Part shown: in pieces, positions 1-8,475 of the stretch
Numbering within the stretch: the first letter of the stretch is position 1
Layout: each line of letters starts with the position of its first letter
Translations under genes and position numbers: made by a program
Notes under the pieces: generated by a model
What the model was told of the DNA's origin: nothing
The model's database searches: none
Seen by the model: only the letters and a program-made list of their open reading frames with translations
Assembly (NCBI RefSeq): GCF_014199935.1
Contig: NZ_JACHOP010000018.1
Coordinates: forward strand, 44,844 to 108,843
Direction: 5' to 3'
DNA length: 64,000 nt
Source of the DNA: Methylorubrum rhodinum
GTDB lineage: Bacteria; Pseudomonadota; Alphaproteobacteria; Rhizobiales; Beijerinckiaceae

Positions 1-1
1 G

Positions 2-412
2 TGCAAGCTCTGCCTGACCGAGCGGGTGCCCTACTATCTCGCCGCGCCGCTCGCGCTGGTCGCCGCCTTCCTGCCGCCGCGGCCGGCGCGGTTCCTGCTG
101 GGGCTGGTGGCGCTGGTGCTGCTCTACGGGGCCGGGCTCGGCGTCTATCACGCGGGCGCCGAATGGGCTTTTTGGCCCGGACCCAACGATTGCGGCGGCG
201 GCTCGGGCGCGGCGCCGGCGGAGGTCGGCGACTTCCTCAAGAGCCTGGAGAGCGTGCGGCCGGTCGATTGCACGACCGCCGCGTGGCGCTTCCTCGGCGT
301 TTCGCTCGCCGGATGGAACGCGCTGATCGCCGCTGCCCTCGGCCTCGTCGCGGCGGCTGCGGCGCTCGGGTTCGCTCAGCCCTCGACCGGGCCGCACCAG
401 CCGGGCAGGTAG
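2..412 (+). CDS. dsbB: Disulfide bond formation protein B (DsbB-like), 5' end missing
   Basis: The reading frame is open from the window edge and ends at 412, giving 136 residues of a membrane protein whose start lies outside. It opens with a CKLC motif (the CxxC pair at a periplasmic loop), then hydrophobic helices, and a second cysteine pair about 27 residues apart in a loop rich in Gly and acidic residues, then a last membrane helix. Two cysteine pairs between four helices is the DsbB plan: the protein reoxidises the periplasmic dithiol oxidase DsbA and passes electrons to quinone. The length fits a DsbB of about 170 residues lacking its first helix. The 3' end overlaps the convergent ParB-like gene by 37 bases. 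The family call is from architecture, so a related quinone reductase is possible. Confidence 0.72.
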   Translation, partial: CKLCLTERVPYYLAAPLALVAAFLPPRPARFLLGLVALVLLYGAGLGVYHAGAEWAFWPGPNDCGGGSGAAPAEVGDFLKSLESVRPVDCTTAAWRFLGVSLAGWNALIAAALGLVAAAAALGFAQPSTGPHQPGR

Positions 413-993
413 CCGGCCTCCGGCGACTTGGCGAAGCGCATCGCCCGCTCCAGCGCCGCCGAAAAATCATCGGCGACGAGCTTGGGCTTCACCTTGCGTC
501 GCAAAAAGTCGGCCCACAGGAACTCGCTGAACGGCGTCGTGTCCTTCGCGAAGCCCCCCGCCCGGCGCAACTCGCCCGCAAGGCTGCGATAGGGGTCGTC
601 GGCGAGCGCCGAAATCGTCTTCGGGATGTCCGAGAAGCCAACCCGCACCCCCTTGGCGTCGTAGGGATGGACCCAGGACTTGTGGTCGGCCACCGTCCAG
701 AACGCGTCCTTGCTCAGCTTGTGCAGGTCGGCCACCACCGTCACCAACACGCTCTCGACGCCCTCCTCGTGGAGCGCGCGGGCAAGGTGGTGATGGTCGA
801 TGACGTAGTGGTGCTTCTTCGGCCCGAGCAGCACCGGGATCATGTGCGCGCCGAGGAAGGCCGCCTTCTTGTCCGCATCGTGTTCGCGCCAGCGGCGGCG
901 CTTCTCCGCGACCTCGCGATAGCCGACCGTCATCTGGGTCGGCCGCAGTTCGGCGATCGGCACGGGTTTGAGCAGGGGTTCGCGCGGGGCCAT
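376..993 (-). CDS. ParB-like (ParBc_2 type) nuclease-domain protein
   Basis: A 205-residue soluble protein that looks like a stand-alone ParB/sulfiredoxin-fold domain of the 'putative ParB-like nuclease' family rather than a chromosome-partitioning ParB. The N terminus reads as the usual 'parameters' segment (PVPIAELRPTQ), then a basic helix, and a conserved IDHHHLARAL motif at about residues 65-74, which resembles the nucleotide-handling signature of the ParB fold. There is no helix-turn-helix DNA-binding domain behind it. The substrate and role of this family are not known to me. It stands alone between dsbB (convergent, overlapping) and a repeat-bearing gap, so context does not add a function. 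Confidence 0.7.
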   Translation of the reverse strand: MAPREPLLKPVPIAELRPTQMTVGYREVAEKRRRWREHDADKKAAFLGAHMIPVLLGPKKHHYVIDHHHLARALHEEGVESVLVTVVADLHKLSKDAFWTVADHKSWVHPYDAKGVRVGFSDIPKTISALADDPYRSLAGELRRAGGFAKDTTPFSEFLWADFLRRKVKPKLVADDFSAALERAMRFAKSPEAGYLPGWCGPVEG

Positions 994-1011
994 GAGGGTT
1001 CGTCCGTCAAA

Positions 1012-1073
1012 GCATCGGCCCGAAAGGTGGGAACCGGCTTTCGGAAAAGCCGATGCGTCACAAGAATTCAGCG
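1012..1073. repeat. Intergenic hairpin repeat, family D (copy 1)
   Basis: Arms GCATCGGC and GCCGATGC enclose a second inverted pair (CCGAAAG / CTTTCGG) around a GTGGGAACCGG core. A nearly identical copy lies at 8476-8537 and a diverged one at 42597-42652. This resembles the short palindromic repeats scattered through Hyphomicrobiales genomes. Confidence 0.85.
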
Positions 1074-1074
1074 T

Positions 1075-1103
1075 CTCGTGCTGGATATCATATCCAGCAC
1101 GAG
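1075..1103. repeat. Perfect 14-bp-arm palindrome
   Basis: CTCGTGCTGGATAT (1075-1088) and its exact reverse complement (1090-1103) are separated by one base. It lies directly after repeat family D and 76 bases downstream of the stop of the minus-strand EVE gene. There is no T run, so a terminator role is possible but not shown. A dyad this tight could also bind a protein. Confidence 0.75.
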
Positions 1104-1179
1104 GCGCAGGTCGTGTCGCGGCAAAGCGAGTGCGCCCCGGCGCCAGGGCAACCGGCCGAGCTTCACATTCGTGTGAAAC

Positions 1180-1599
1180 TCAAAGCCCGTAGCCGCCCAT
1201 GGCGCAGACCAGGGCCCACTCGTCCTCCGTCACGGGCTGGACCGAGAGGCGCGTGTTGACGACGAGCATCATGCCCTTCAGCGCGTCCTCGGCCTTGATG
1301 GCGTCGAGGGGGACGGGGCGGGGCATCGGCGCCACGGCGCGGACATCGACCATGCCGAAGCGGCCGGTCTCGTCGGTGTGGTCGGGATAGTAGGGCTTGA
1401 TCACCTCGACGATGCCGACGACGGCCTTGCCCTCGTTGGAGTGGTAGAAGAAGCCGCGCTCGCCCACCCGCATCGCCTGCATCTGGTTCTTGGCCAGATG
1501 ATTCCGCACCCCGTTCCAGAACGTGCCGGCCTCCCCCGCCGCGACCTGTTGCTCCCACGACCAGGTCGAGGGCTCGGACTTGAACAGCCAGTGGGCCAT
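1180..1599 (-). CDS. EVE domain protein
   Basis: A 139-residue protein that is a single EVE (PUA-like) domain, the family of human thymocyte nuclear protein 1. It begins with the characteristic AHWLFKSEPSTWSW segment, followed by WNGVRNHLAKNQM and the GERGFFYHSN strand, which form the pocket-bearing barrel in known structures. EVE domains are thought to read modified bases in DNA or RNA; in bacteria they occur both as free-standing genes and in defence islands. Nothing next to this copy looks like a restriction or defence gene, so a housekeeping nucleic-acid-modification role is more likely here. Length matches the family norm and the ATG start fits the conserved N terminus. Confidence 0.9.
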   Translation of the reverse strand: MAHWLFKSEPSTWSWEQQVAAGEAGTFWNGVRNHLAKNQMQAMRVGERGFFYHSNEGKAVVGIVEVIKPYYPDHTDETGRFGMVDVRAVAPMPRPVPLDAIKAEDALKGMMLVVNTRLSVQPVTEDEWALVCAMGGYGL

Positions 1600-1669
1600 G
1601 GGGGAGGGGGCTCCGTGGACGACGCCCCCGCTTACGGGAATTGCGGCCGCGCTTGAAGCGGCGCCTTAG

Positions 1670-2125
1670 CTATCTGAGTGTCCGCTTCCAGTAGGTGAGG
1701 CTGTCCGGGTTCACGGGTGAGCCCGCCGCCTGCACCCGCTTCATCACCAGCTCGAAAAACTCCTGCGCGGCATCCTGACCGATCAGGTCGCGGAGCGCCG
1801 TGAGGATACGGGTGATGCGCAGATGGTTGTGATCGTAAGGACGCAGCCAGCCGTCGGTGGCCTCGTAGAAGCGGGCCATGCGGGCGGTCGCGCCCCGCAA
1901 GCCATCGATTGCCGCCGGATCGATGCGGATGGCATCGGCTTCCGTCGGCGTCAGCACCGGGGCGCCCGGCACCGCGCGGCTCGCCTCGCGCAGGGGAAAG
2001 CACCACTGGATGAAGTCGTGAACGCCCTCGATGCGGGCGTCGTCGAAGGCGAGCACATCGGCGAGAAGCCGCCCGGCGCCGTCGCGGCCGTGGCCGGCGA
2101 GGAAGGCGTGGACCGGGCCGCTCAC
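1670..2125 (-). CDS. Opioid growth factor receptor-like (OGFr_N) protein
   Basis: A 151-residue protein starting at a GTG whose codon overlaps the gpsA stop by four bases (GTGA), so it is translationally coupled to gpsA. The sequence contains the features of the OGFr conserved region: VHDFIQWCFPL near residue 35, an ARMARFY segment near 82, and a DHNHLRITRIL motif near 98, ending with LTYWKRTL. The family was named after a vertebrate receptor but is widespread in bacteria, where no function is established as far as I know. The start was chosen because homology begins right there and no upstream start gives a sensible protein. Coupling to a glycerol-phosphate dehydrogenase is conserved-looking operon context but does not reveal a role. 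Confidence 0.82.
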   Translation of the reverse strand: MSGPVHAFLAGHGRDGAGRLLADVLAFDDARIEGVHDFIQWCFPLREASRAVPGAPVLTPTEADAIRIDPAAIDGLRGATARMARFYEATDGWLRPYDHNHLRITRILTALRDLIGQDAAQEFFELVMKRVQAAGSPVNPDSLTYWKRTLR

Positions 2126-3132
2126 TCGACCTCTCCCTTCAGCGGGCGCGACAGCAGGCGGCTCGTGGCGGCGTCCACCGTGAGTTCGCCCGCCACCACC
2201 GCGGCGACGGCCTCGGCCACCGGCATCTCGACCGCGCGGGCGCGGGCGAGGCCGACCAGAGCCGCTGCCGTGAAGGCGCCCTCGGCGAGCTTGCCGCCCG
2301 CGGCGTCCTCGGGCGTGGCGCCCTTTCCGAGCCGCTCGCCGAAGGCGAAGTTGCGCGATTGCGACGAGGAGGCGGTCAGCACGAGGTCGCCCAGGCCCGA
2401 CAGGCCCATCAGCGTCTCGGCGCGTCCCCCGTAGGCGCGGGCGAAGCGCATCAGTTCGGCGAAGGCGCGGGCGATGAGGGCCGCGCGGGCACTCTCGCCC
2501 AGCCCCCGGCCGGCGACGATGCCCGAGGCGATGGCGAGCACGTTCTTGCCCGCGCCGCCGATCTCGACGCCGCGTACGTCGTCGGTGTGATAGAGCCGGA
2601 AGGCCGGGCCCGAGAGCAGGCCGGAGAGGCGCGCGGCCTCGCGCCCGTCGGCGCAGGCGAGCGTCACGGCGGTCGGCAATCCCCGGGCGACATCGACGGC
2701 GAAGCTGGGGCCCGACAGCACCGCGACCGGGCGCTCCGGCCCGATCACCTCGGCGGCCACCACGCTCATGAAGCTGTCGCTGCCCCGCTCGATCCCCTTG
2801 GCGCAGAGCACGATGGGGGCATCCGGCCGCAGCACGGGCGCGAGCGTGCCGAGCACGCCGCGCAGGGTCTGGGCCGGAACGACGAGGAGCACGGTGGCGG
2901 CCCCGGCGAGCGCTCCGGTTTCGGTGGTCGCCCGCACGCCCTCGTGCAGGCCGATGCCCGGCAGGTAGCGCGCGTTGGCGCGGCTTTCCTGCATCCGCGC
3001 CGCGGTCTCGGCGTCGCGCAGCCACAGGGTGACCGGGTGCCCGGCGGCGGCGGCGGCGTTGGCCAGCGCCGTGCCCCAGGCCCCGCCGCCGATCACCGCG
3101 ACGCCGCGCGCTCCGTCCGATGCCTGCCCCAT
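2122..3132 (-). CDS. gpsA: Glycerol-3-phosphate dehydrogenase [NAD(P)+]
   Basis: Cytosolic enzyme that reduces dihydroxyacetone phosphate to sn-glycerol 3-phosphate, the backbone for phospholipid synthesis. The 336-residue length is typical. The N-terminal Rossmann fold shows GGGAWGTALA at residues 15-24; further on are the conserved LCAKGIE, LSGPSFA and GGAGKNVLAIASG blocks, the last carrying the catalytic lysine, and GLSGLGDL in the C-terminal helical domain. The downstream OGFr-like gene overlaps its stop by four bases. It is separated by about 100 bases from the ceramide glucosyltransferase stop upstream, so the lipid-related genes may be cotranscribed, but that is inference. Confidence 0.96.
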   Translation of the reverse strand: MGQASDGARGVAVIGGGAWGTALANAAAAAGHPVTLWLRDAETAARMQESRANARYLPGIGLHEGVRATTETGALAGAATVLLVVPAQTLRGVLGTLAPVLRPDAPIVLCAKGIERGSDSFMSVVAAEVIGPERPVAVLSGPSFAVDVARGLPTAVTLACADGREAARLSGLLSGPAFRLYHTDDVRGVEIGGAGKNVLAIASGIVAGRGLGESARAALIARAFAELMRFARAYGGRAETLMGLSGLGDLVLTASSSQSRNFAFGERLGKGATPEDAAGGKLAEGAFTAAALVGLARARAVEMPVAEAVAAVVAGELTVDAATSRLLSRPLKGEVE

Positions 3133-3241
3133 CCTGCGCTCCGCAGCGATCCTTCGGAGGGGACCGTCAGCGCGACGGCCCCCGTACCGGAGCTAGATGT
3201 GCATCGCTCAAGCCTTGTCCATCGCCAATCGCGTGGGCCGA

Positions 3242-4408
3242 TCAGGCGGCGGTCGGCCCGGTCTCCAGCGGTGCGGCCTCGCGGGGGCGGATGTCCATCG
3301 GGTTGCCGCGCCAGACGATGGCGGTGCGGCCCCAGGCGCTGGCCCAGATCGCGGGCAGCAGGGCGTCGCGCACGAGGAAGGCCAGCAGCAGACGCGGCGA
3401 GCGGTGCCAGCCGGCCCGGACCGCCAGCGCATACTCGGCGCCGTACCAGAGCGCGCCGGCGCCGATCAGCAGGGCGGTCGCCTCAGGCGTAGCGATGGCG
3501 AGCGCGGCGAGCGTCAGCGGCAGCAGCGCGCCGATGCCGATCTCGGGGGCGAAGAACAGCGGGAAGGTGACGCGCCGCAGCCGTGCCCAACGCACCTGCC
3601 GCGACCAGACCTCGCTCAACGAGCGCCGCCCGAGCGGCTGGCGGAACGGGGAGGCCACGAGGTGGACCCGGCATCCGGCGGCGCGCACGAGCTTGGTCGC
3701 CGCCGCGTCCTCGGCGATCTCGGCGTTGAGCGCGCGGATGCCGCCCCGCGCGTCGAGGAACGGCTTGTTCCACAGCATGCTCTTGCCCTGCGCGAAGCCC
3801 AGCCCCAGCGCCTCGCCGGCATATTGCCAGCGCGCCTGCAGGGTGTTGAGGAAGGCGCATTCGACCAGCGCGAAGAACCCGTCCGGCCGGTCGCCGATCG
3901 GCGTCGAGCAGACGAGGCCGGTGTCGGGCCGCCACGCCGCCTGCATCTGCCCGATGTAGTCGGGGGGCATCATCACGTTCGAATCGGCCAGGATCACCCA
4001 ATCGTGCCGGGCCGCGTCCCAGCCGCGGACACAGTTGTTGAGCTTCGGGTTGCCGCCGATGCGCTCGTCGCCGAGGATCAGCCGCGACGGGATGTGCGGA
4101 TATTCCGCGCGCATCCGCTCCAGCATCGGCAGGATCGGGTCGCCGGCATCGGCCACGCAGAAGATCAGCTCGTAGGCCGGATGATCGAGCCGGAAGCTCG
4201 CCCGCAGGGTCTCCTCGCTGAAGGCCTCGATCCCCCGCAGCGGCCGCACCACCGAGACGGGGGCGTTCGCCGGGAAGGCGGAGGACCGGTGCTGCCGCCC
4301 GATGCGGACCATCGCGACGGCGAGACTCGCGAGGTTGACGAGCACGAGCGCGAGGACCGCCCAGAGGGCGAAGGTCGCGAGCGTGCCGCTCTCCGGCAAG
4401 GCGGCCAT
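3242..4408 (-). CDS. Ceramide glucosyltransferase (GT21 family)
   Basis: A 388-residue membrane glycosyltransferase that should transfer a sugar from a UDP-sugar to a ceramide or similar lipid acceptor at the cytoplasmic face of the inner membrane. After one N-terminal helix comes the GT-A domain with SVVRPLRG, then the D1 region, the NPKLNN motif, a DSN that fits the metal-binding D2, an AEDAA segment for D3, and the RQVRWAR block corresponding to the (Q/R)xxRW acceptor motif of GT21. Two or three further membrane segments make up the C terminus. The pattern closely resembles the rhizobial ceramide glucosyltransferases and differs from HpnI of hopanoid synthesis, which was considered because this lineage makes hopanoids. 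The actual sugar and acceptor cannot be read from sequence. Confidence 0.88.
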   Translation of the reverse strand: MAALPESGTLATFALWAVLALVLVNLASLAVAMVRIGRQHRSSAFPANAPVSVVRPLRGIEAFSEETLRASFRLDHPAYELIFCVADAGDPILPMLERMRAEYPHIPSRLILGDERIGGNPKLNNCVRGWDAARHDWVILADSNVMMPPDYIGQMQAAWRPDTGLVCSTPIGDRPDGFFALVECAFLNTLQARWQYAGEALGLGFAQGKSMLWNKPFLDARGGIRALNAEIAEDAAATKLVRAAGCRVHLVASPFRQPLGRRSLSEVWSRQVRWARLRRVTFPLFFAPEIGIGALLPLTLAALAIATPEATALLIGAGALWYGAEYALAVRAGWHRSPRLLLAFLVRDALLPAIWASAWGRTAIVWRGNPMDIRPREAAPLETGPTAA

Positions 4409-4495
4409 GCGGGGCGTCTCCGAACGACGTGAGGTGCGGCATCGGGCGCGAGGCGCGCCCCTTCACGCCCCTAGCAGCGCGGCCTTATCAGGCGT

Positions 4496-5419
4496 GTGAC
4501 ACTGCAACCCGCCGAAGACCGCCCCTTGCCGCCGATCGTGTTCCATCCGGCCTACGAGGCCGCGCTGCCGGAGGGCCATCGCTTTCCGATGCGCAAGTAC
4601 GGCCGGCTCGCCGAGCTTTTGCGGGAGCGCGGGTTGGTGCCGGACGGGTTCGTCACGCCGGAACCCGCCGATGCGGCGTTGCTCTCCGGTGCGCACGATC
4701 CGGCCTACGTCCAGGCCGTGCTGGACGCGCGGGTGCCGCCCGCGATCGAGCGGGCCATCGGGTTGCCGGTGACGGAGTCCGTGGTGGCCCGCTCGCGCGC
4801 CTCGTCGGGTGGCACGCTCTGCGCCGCGCGGCTCGCCCTCGAGCACGGGCTCGCGGGCAGCACGGCGGGCGGCAGCCACCACGCCCGGCGCGCGGGCGGG
4901 GCGGGGTTCTGCGTGTTCAACGACGTGGCGGTGGCCTCGCTCGCCCTCAAGCGGGAGGGGCGCATCCGGCGGGCGCTCGTGGTCGATCTCGACGTGCACC
5001 AGGGCGACGGCACCGCCGACTGCCTCGCCCGCGAGCCCGACCTGTTCACGCTCTCGGTCCATTGCGAGCGCAACTATCCCCACGACAAGGTGCCGGGCGA
5101 TCTCGATATCGGCCTGCCCGACGGGCTCGGCGACGCGGACTATCTCGCGGTGCTGGCCGCGCGCCTGCCGCCGCTCATCGAGGGGTTTGCGCCGGACCTC
5201 GTCTTCTACAACGCGGGCGTCGATCCGCATCGCGACGACCGCCTCGGGCGCCTGAACCTCACCGACGAAGGCCTCGCCGCCCGCGACCGCTTCGTCGTCG
5301 GGCTCGCGGTGGCCGAAAGGATCCCGCTCTGCGCGGTGATCGGCGGCGGCTACGGCAGCGACGTCGATGCCATCGCGGCGCGTCATGCGTTCGTGTTCGA
5401 GGCCATGGCGGCCGTGTGA
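4496..5419 (+). CDS. Histone deacetylase-family deacylase
   Basis: A 307-residue class II-type HDAC fold enzyme, of the group that includes acetoin-utilisation proteins and acetylpolyamine amidohydrolases. Zinc-hydrolase hallmarks are all visible: GSHHA with the paired catalytic histidines, GFCVFND, the DLDVHQGDGT zinc site, NAGVDPH with the third zinc-binding Asp, and the GGGYG loop. It therefore probably hydrolyses N-acetyl or other N-acyl groups from a small molecule or protein lysine in the cytosol. The start is a GTG at 4496; no strong ribosome-binding site is visible, but homology begins within 15 residues. It is divergent from the ceramide glucosyltransferase with under 90 bases between them, suggesting a shared promoter region. 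Confidence 0.93.
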   Translation: MTLQPAEDRPLPPIVFHPAYEAALPEGHRFPMRKYGRLAELLRERGLVPDGFVTPEPADAALLSGAHDPAYVQAVLDARVPPAIERAIGLPVTESVVARSRASSGGTLCAARLALEHGLAGSTAGGSHHARRAGGAGFCVFNDVAVASLALKREGRIRRALVVDLDVHQGDGTADCLAREPDLFTLSVHCERNYPHDKVPGDLDIGLPDGLGDADYLAVLAARLPPLIEGFAPDLVFYNAGVDPHRDDRLGRLNLTDEGLAARDRFVVGLAVAERIPLCAVIGGGYGSDVDAIAARHAFVFEAMAAV

Positions 5420-5980
5420 GATCGTCGCCGTCCGATCGCTTCGGTGCCCGCGCGTCCCCTCTCCCCGCTCTGCAGCGACGGGCGACACGGGTTTCGCCTA
5501 CGCTCGAGCGATCCTGGCACCGGCGAGGGCAGCGGCGCAGCGATCCCGGCCGCGGGTCCGATCTCGGGGCCGGGCGGCTTGCCGCCGCGGTTCCGGCCGC
5601 CGGGGCGCGCCACGACCCCGTTCATCCGCCCTCGCCCCGGCAAGGACGGACGAGGCTCGGCACGGGGCTGCCGGACGAAACCCGTGTCGTCCACAGCCGG
5701 AAGCCGGGAGCGGGTGACCGGCGGAGACGGGACGAGGATCGGTGCCCGGCAAGCGCCTCTCCGCCGGATACGTCGCTCCGGGCGCTCGTTCGGCCGTGTC
5801 CTTCCGGCCACCCGACCCGCGCCATCGCGGCGGCGACCTCCGTGCCCGTAGCCCGAGCCCGCCTCCCTCCGCTAAGGTCGTTCCGGACCCGGGCTTCGAT
5901 GCCGGAAATGCATCGAAGCCGGGCGTGATCGGTGCCATTCGGCATGATCGGGCGGAGATGGCGGGCGTGAACGGGTCTCG
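5420..5980. other. 560-base gap with inverted repeats, no supported gene
   Basis: No reading frame here has a recognisable domain or plausible start. Two structures stand out: 14-base arms CGACACGGGTTTCG (5483-5496) and its exact reverse complement (5676-5689) about 180 bases apart, and a compact hairpin at 5888-5923 with arms GGCTTCGATG/CATCGAAGCC extended by three more pairs past a bulged G. The second ends about 60 bases before the penicillin-binding protein start, so it would lie in its leader if the promoter is upstream. Confidence 0.5.
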
Positions 5981-8449
5981 ATGACGGCGCAGGGACCGGA
6001 CAGCCCCGATGGCGCGGGACGCGACCGACGCGAGGCGCAGGATGCCGCCCGCGAGGCGGCGCGCACCGCGGGCCTGCTCGCGCGCCAGCTCGGCCGGCTG
6101 GCCGGAAGCGCCGGGCGCAGCCTGTGGCGACAGAGCCGCGACGCGGCGCGGCGGACGGCGAGCGCCGCGGGGCCGGCTCTTCGGCGCGAGCGCGGACCCG
6201 TTTCGGGGCCGACATCCGCGCCGATCCCGGCGGCCGCTCCCGAACCCGCCCCGGCCCGCCCCGGCTTCCTCGCCTGCCTGCGGCGCCGGCCCGCCCTCGC
6301 CGTGGCGATCCTCGCCCTGCTGGTGCCGATCGCGGTGCTGGCGGCCTACGTGCTCGCCGCCTTCGCGACGCTGCCGCCGCTGGGCGGCGTCGTGCCAGAG
6401 GCCGGGCAGCGGGCGCTGGTGGTCGAGGCCGACGACGGCCGCACCTTCGCCACCCGCGGCGCCTTCCAGGGCGAAAAACTCACCGAAAAGACCCTGCCGC
6501 CGCGGCTCGCCGAGGCGATCGTGGCGATCGAGGATCGGCGCTTCTACAGTCACTGGGGCATCGACCTGCGCGGGCTGCTGCGGGCGATGTGGCGCAACGC
6601 CACCGGCGGCGGCGTGCGCGAGGGCGGCTCGACCATCACGCAGCAATATGCGCGGCTGACCTCGCTCAGCCAGGAGAAGACGCTCCGGCGCAAGATCCAG
6701 GAGGCGTTCCTGGCGCTTCGCCTGGAGAGCACGATGTCGAAGCCCGAGATCCTGGTAGGCTATCTCAACACCGCCTATTTCGGCGCGGGCGCCTACGGGG
6801 CGGACGCGGCGGCGCGACGCTATTTCGGCCACGGGGCGCAGGGGCTGACCTTGCCGGAGGCCGCGATGCTGGCGGGCCTCGTGCGGGCCCCCTCGCAGCT
6901 CGCGCCGACCCGCAATTTCGGCGGCGCCAAGGAGCGGGCCGACCTCGTGCTCCAGGCCATGGTCGAGACCGGCGCGATCAGCCAGGCCGAGGCCGACAAG
7001 GCGCGGAAAGAAAAGCTCACGCTCCACTCGCCCCCCGAGACGCCGCCGGGCACCAACTACTATCTCGACGCGCTCCAGGCCGACGTGCGCCGCCTGACAC
7101 CTGAGACCGGCGACGTCACCGTGCGCTCGACCCTCAACCTCGACCTCCAGAGCCTCGCCGAGGGCGTGCTCGCCCGCCGCCTCGACGCGGAAGGCGCCAA
7201 GAAGAAGGTCGGTCAGGGCGCGCTGGTGGCGCTCGCCCCCGACGGCGCCGTGCTCGCGATGGTGGGCGGGCGCGACTACGAGGACAGCCAGTTCAACCGC
7301 GCGACCCAGGCCAAGCGTCAGGCCGGCTCGCTGTTCAAGCTGTTCGTCTACCTCGCGGCCTATCAGAAGGGCTATTTCCCCGACAGCGTGCTGGTCGACC
7401 GCCCGACCCAGATCGGCGAGTGGGAGCCGCAGAACGCGAACAACCGCTTCCGCGGAGCGCTGCCGCTGCGGCAGGCCTTCGCACTCTCGGTCAACACCAT
7501 CGCGGCGCAGCTCGGCGACGAGGTCGGCATGCCGGCCGTGATCGCCGAGGCGCGCCGGCTCGGGGTGCAGACCGATCTGCCCAACGTCCCCAGCCTCGCG
7601 CTGGGCTCCGCCGACGTGACGCTGATCGACATGGCCCGCGCCTATGCAGGGGTGCTGGGGCCGGGCGTGCCGGTCGAGCCCTATCTCGTGCGCGCCGTGA
7701 AGGGCGGGCCGCCGCAGCCGCTCTACCAGCGCAGCGCCCCGAAGCCGGGCGCGCCGATGGACGCGCAGGTGCAGACCATGATCCTGACCTCGCTCGAGGC
7801 GGTGGTGGAGTCCGGCACCGGCAAGGCCGCGCGGGTCTCGGGCGTGCCGGTCGGCGGCAAGACCGGCACCAGCCAGGATTTTCGCGATGCGTGGTTCGTC
7901 GGGCTGACGCCGGACATGATCGTCGGCGTCTGGGTCGGCAACGACGACAACGCACCGATGAACAAGGTCACCGGCGGCGACATCCCGGCCCGCGTGTTCC
8001 ACGATTTCGTCGAGCGCGCCCAGAAGGTCCTGAAGGGTCGCAAGCGCCCGGCGCCCTCGGCCGCGCGGGGCGAGACCGTGCCGGCGACCGCGGTGCCGCC
8101 GCCGACGCCCCCCGCGCCGATTCCGAGCAATGCCGGGCCGGAGGTGCGCGGCGTGCCGGAGGTGGTCGATACCGGAACGCTCACGATCCGCGGGCGCACG
8201 GTGCGGCTGCTCGGCGTCATCGGCGAGGGCGGCGCGCTCGCCCGCCAGCTCGCCCGCTACCTGCGGCGGCGCGAAGTGGTCTGCTCCGGCGACACCGAGA
8301 TGCGCTGCCGCCTCGACGGCGACGACCTCGCCGCGCTCATCGTCACCGCGGGCGGGGCACGCGCCACCGAGGACGCGCCGCCCGACCTCGTCGAGGCCGA
8401 GGATCAGGCCCGCGCCGAGCGGGCGGGCCTGTGGCAGCGGGAGCGCTGA
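5981..8449 (+). CDS. Class A penicillin-binding protein with C-terminal SNase-like domain
   Basis: An 822-residue bifunctional peptidoglycan synthase. A basic cytoplasmic N terminus of about 100 residues precedes one membrane helix (about 105-128). The GT51 transglycosylase follows, with catalytic Glu184 in EDRRFYSHWG and the GGSTITQQ motif near 215. The transpeptidase has SLFK (Ser450), SVN (Ser503) and KTGTS (Lys627). After a Pro/Ala linker (about 690-720) a C-terminal segment of about 100 residues resembles staphylococcal-nuclease-like domains: LTIRGRTVRLLGV, CRLDGDDLAA and a final AEDQARAERAGLW. The canonical nuclease acidic residues seem absent (DTGTL replaces DGDTL; GVIGEG replaces GIDAPE), so it is probably structural or binding. 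The PBP assignment is firm; the extra domain is my reading of short motifs. Confidence 0.93.
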   Translation: MTAQGPDSPDGAGRDRREAQDAAREAARTAGLLARQLGRLAGSAGRSLWRQSRDAARRTASAAGPALRRERGPVSGPTSAPIPAAAPEPAPARPGFLACLRRRPALAVAILALLVPIAVLAAYVLAAFATLPPLGGVVPEAGQRALVVEADDGRTFATRGAFQGEKLTEKTLPPRLAEAIVAIEDRRFYSHWGIDLRGLLRAMWRNATGGGVREGGSTITQQYARLTSLSQEKTLRRKIQEAFLALRLESTMSKPEILVGYLNTAYFGAGAYGADAAARRYFGHGAQGLTLPEAAMLAGLVRAPSQLAPTRNFGGAKERADLVLQAMVETGAISQAEADKARKEKLTLHSPPETPPGTNYYLDALQADVRRLTPETGDVTVRSTLNLDLQSLAEGVLARRLDAEGAKKKVGQGALVALAPDGAVLAMVGGRDYEDSQFNRATQAKRQAGSLFKLFVYLAAYQKGYFPDSVLVDRPTQIGEWEPQNANNRFRGALPLRQAFALSVNTIAAQLGDEVGMPAVIAEARRLGVQTDLPNVPSLALGSADVTLIDMARAYAGVLGPGVPVEPYLVRAVKGGPPQPLYQRSAPKPGAPMDAQVQTMILTSLEAVVESGTGKAARVSGVPVGGKTGTSQDFRDAWFVGLTPDMIVGVWVGNDDNAPMNKVTGGDIPARVFHDFVERAQKVLKGRKRPAPSAARGETVPATAVPPPTPPAPIPSNAGPEVRGVPEVVDTGTLTIRGRTVRLLGVIGEGGALARQLARYLRRREVVCSGDTEMRCRLDGDDLAALIVTAGGARATEDAPPDLVEAEDQARAERAGLWQRER

Positions 8450-8475
8450 ACGGCGCCGGCCGTTTCGATCCTCGA

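Noticed and set aside
1180..1599. EVE protein as part of a defence island
   Set aside because: No restriction, helicase or other defence genes flank it.
3242..4408. Glycosyltransferase as hopanoid HpnI
   Set aside because: The motif pattern (NPKLNN, RQVRWAR) matches GT21 ceramide glucosyltransferases and no other hpn gene is nearby.
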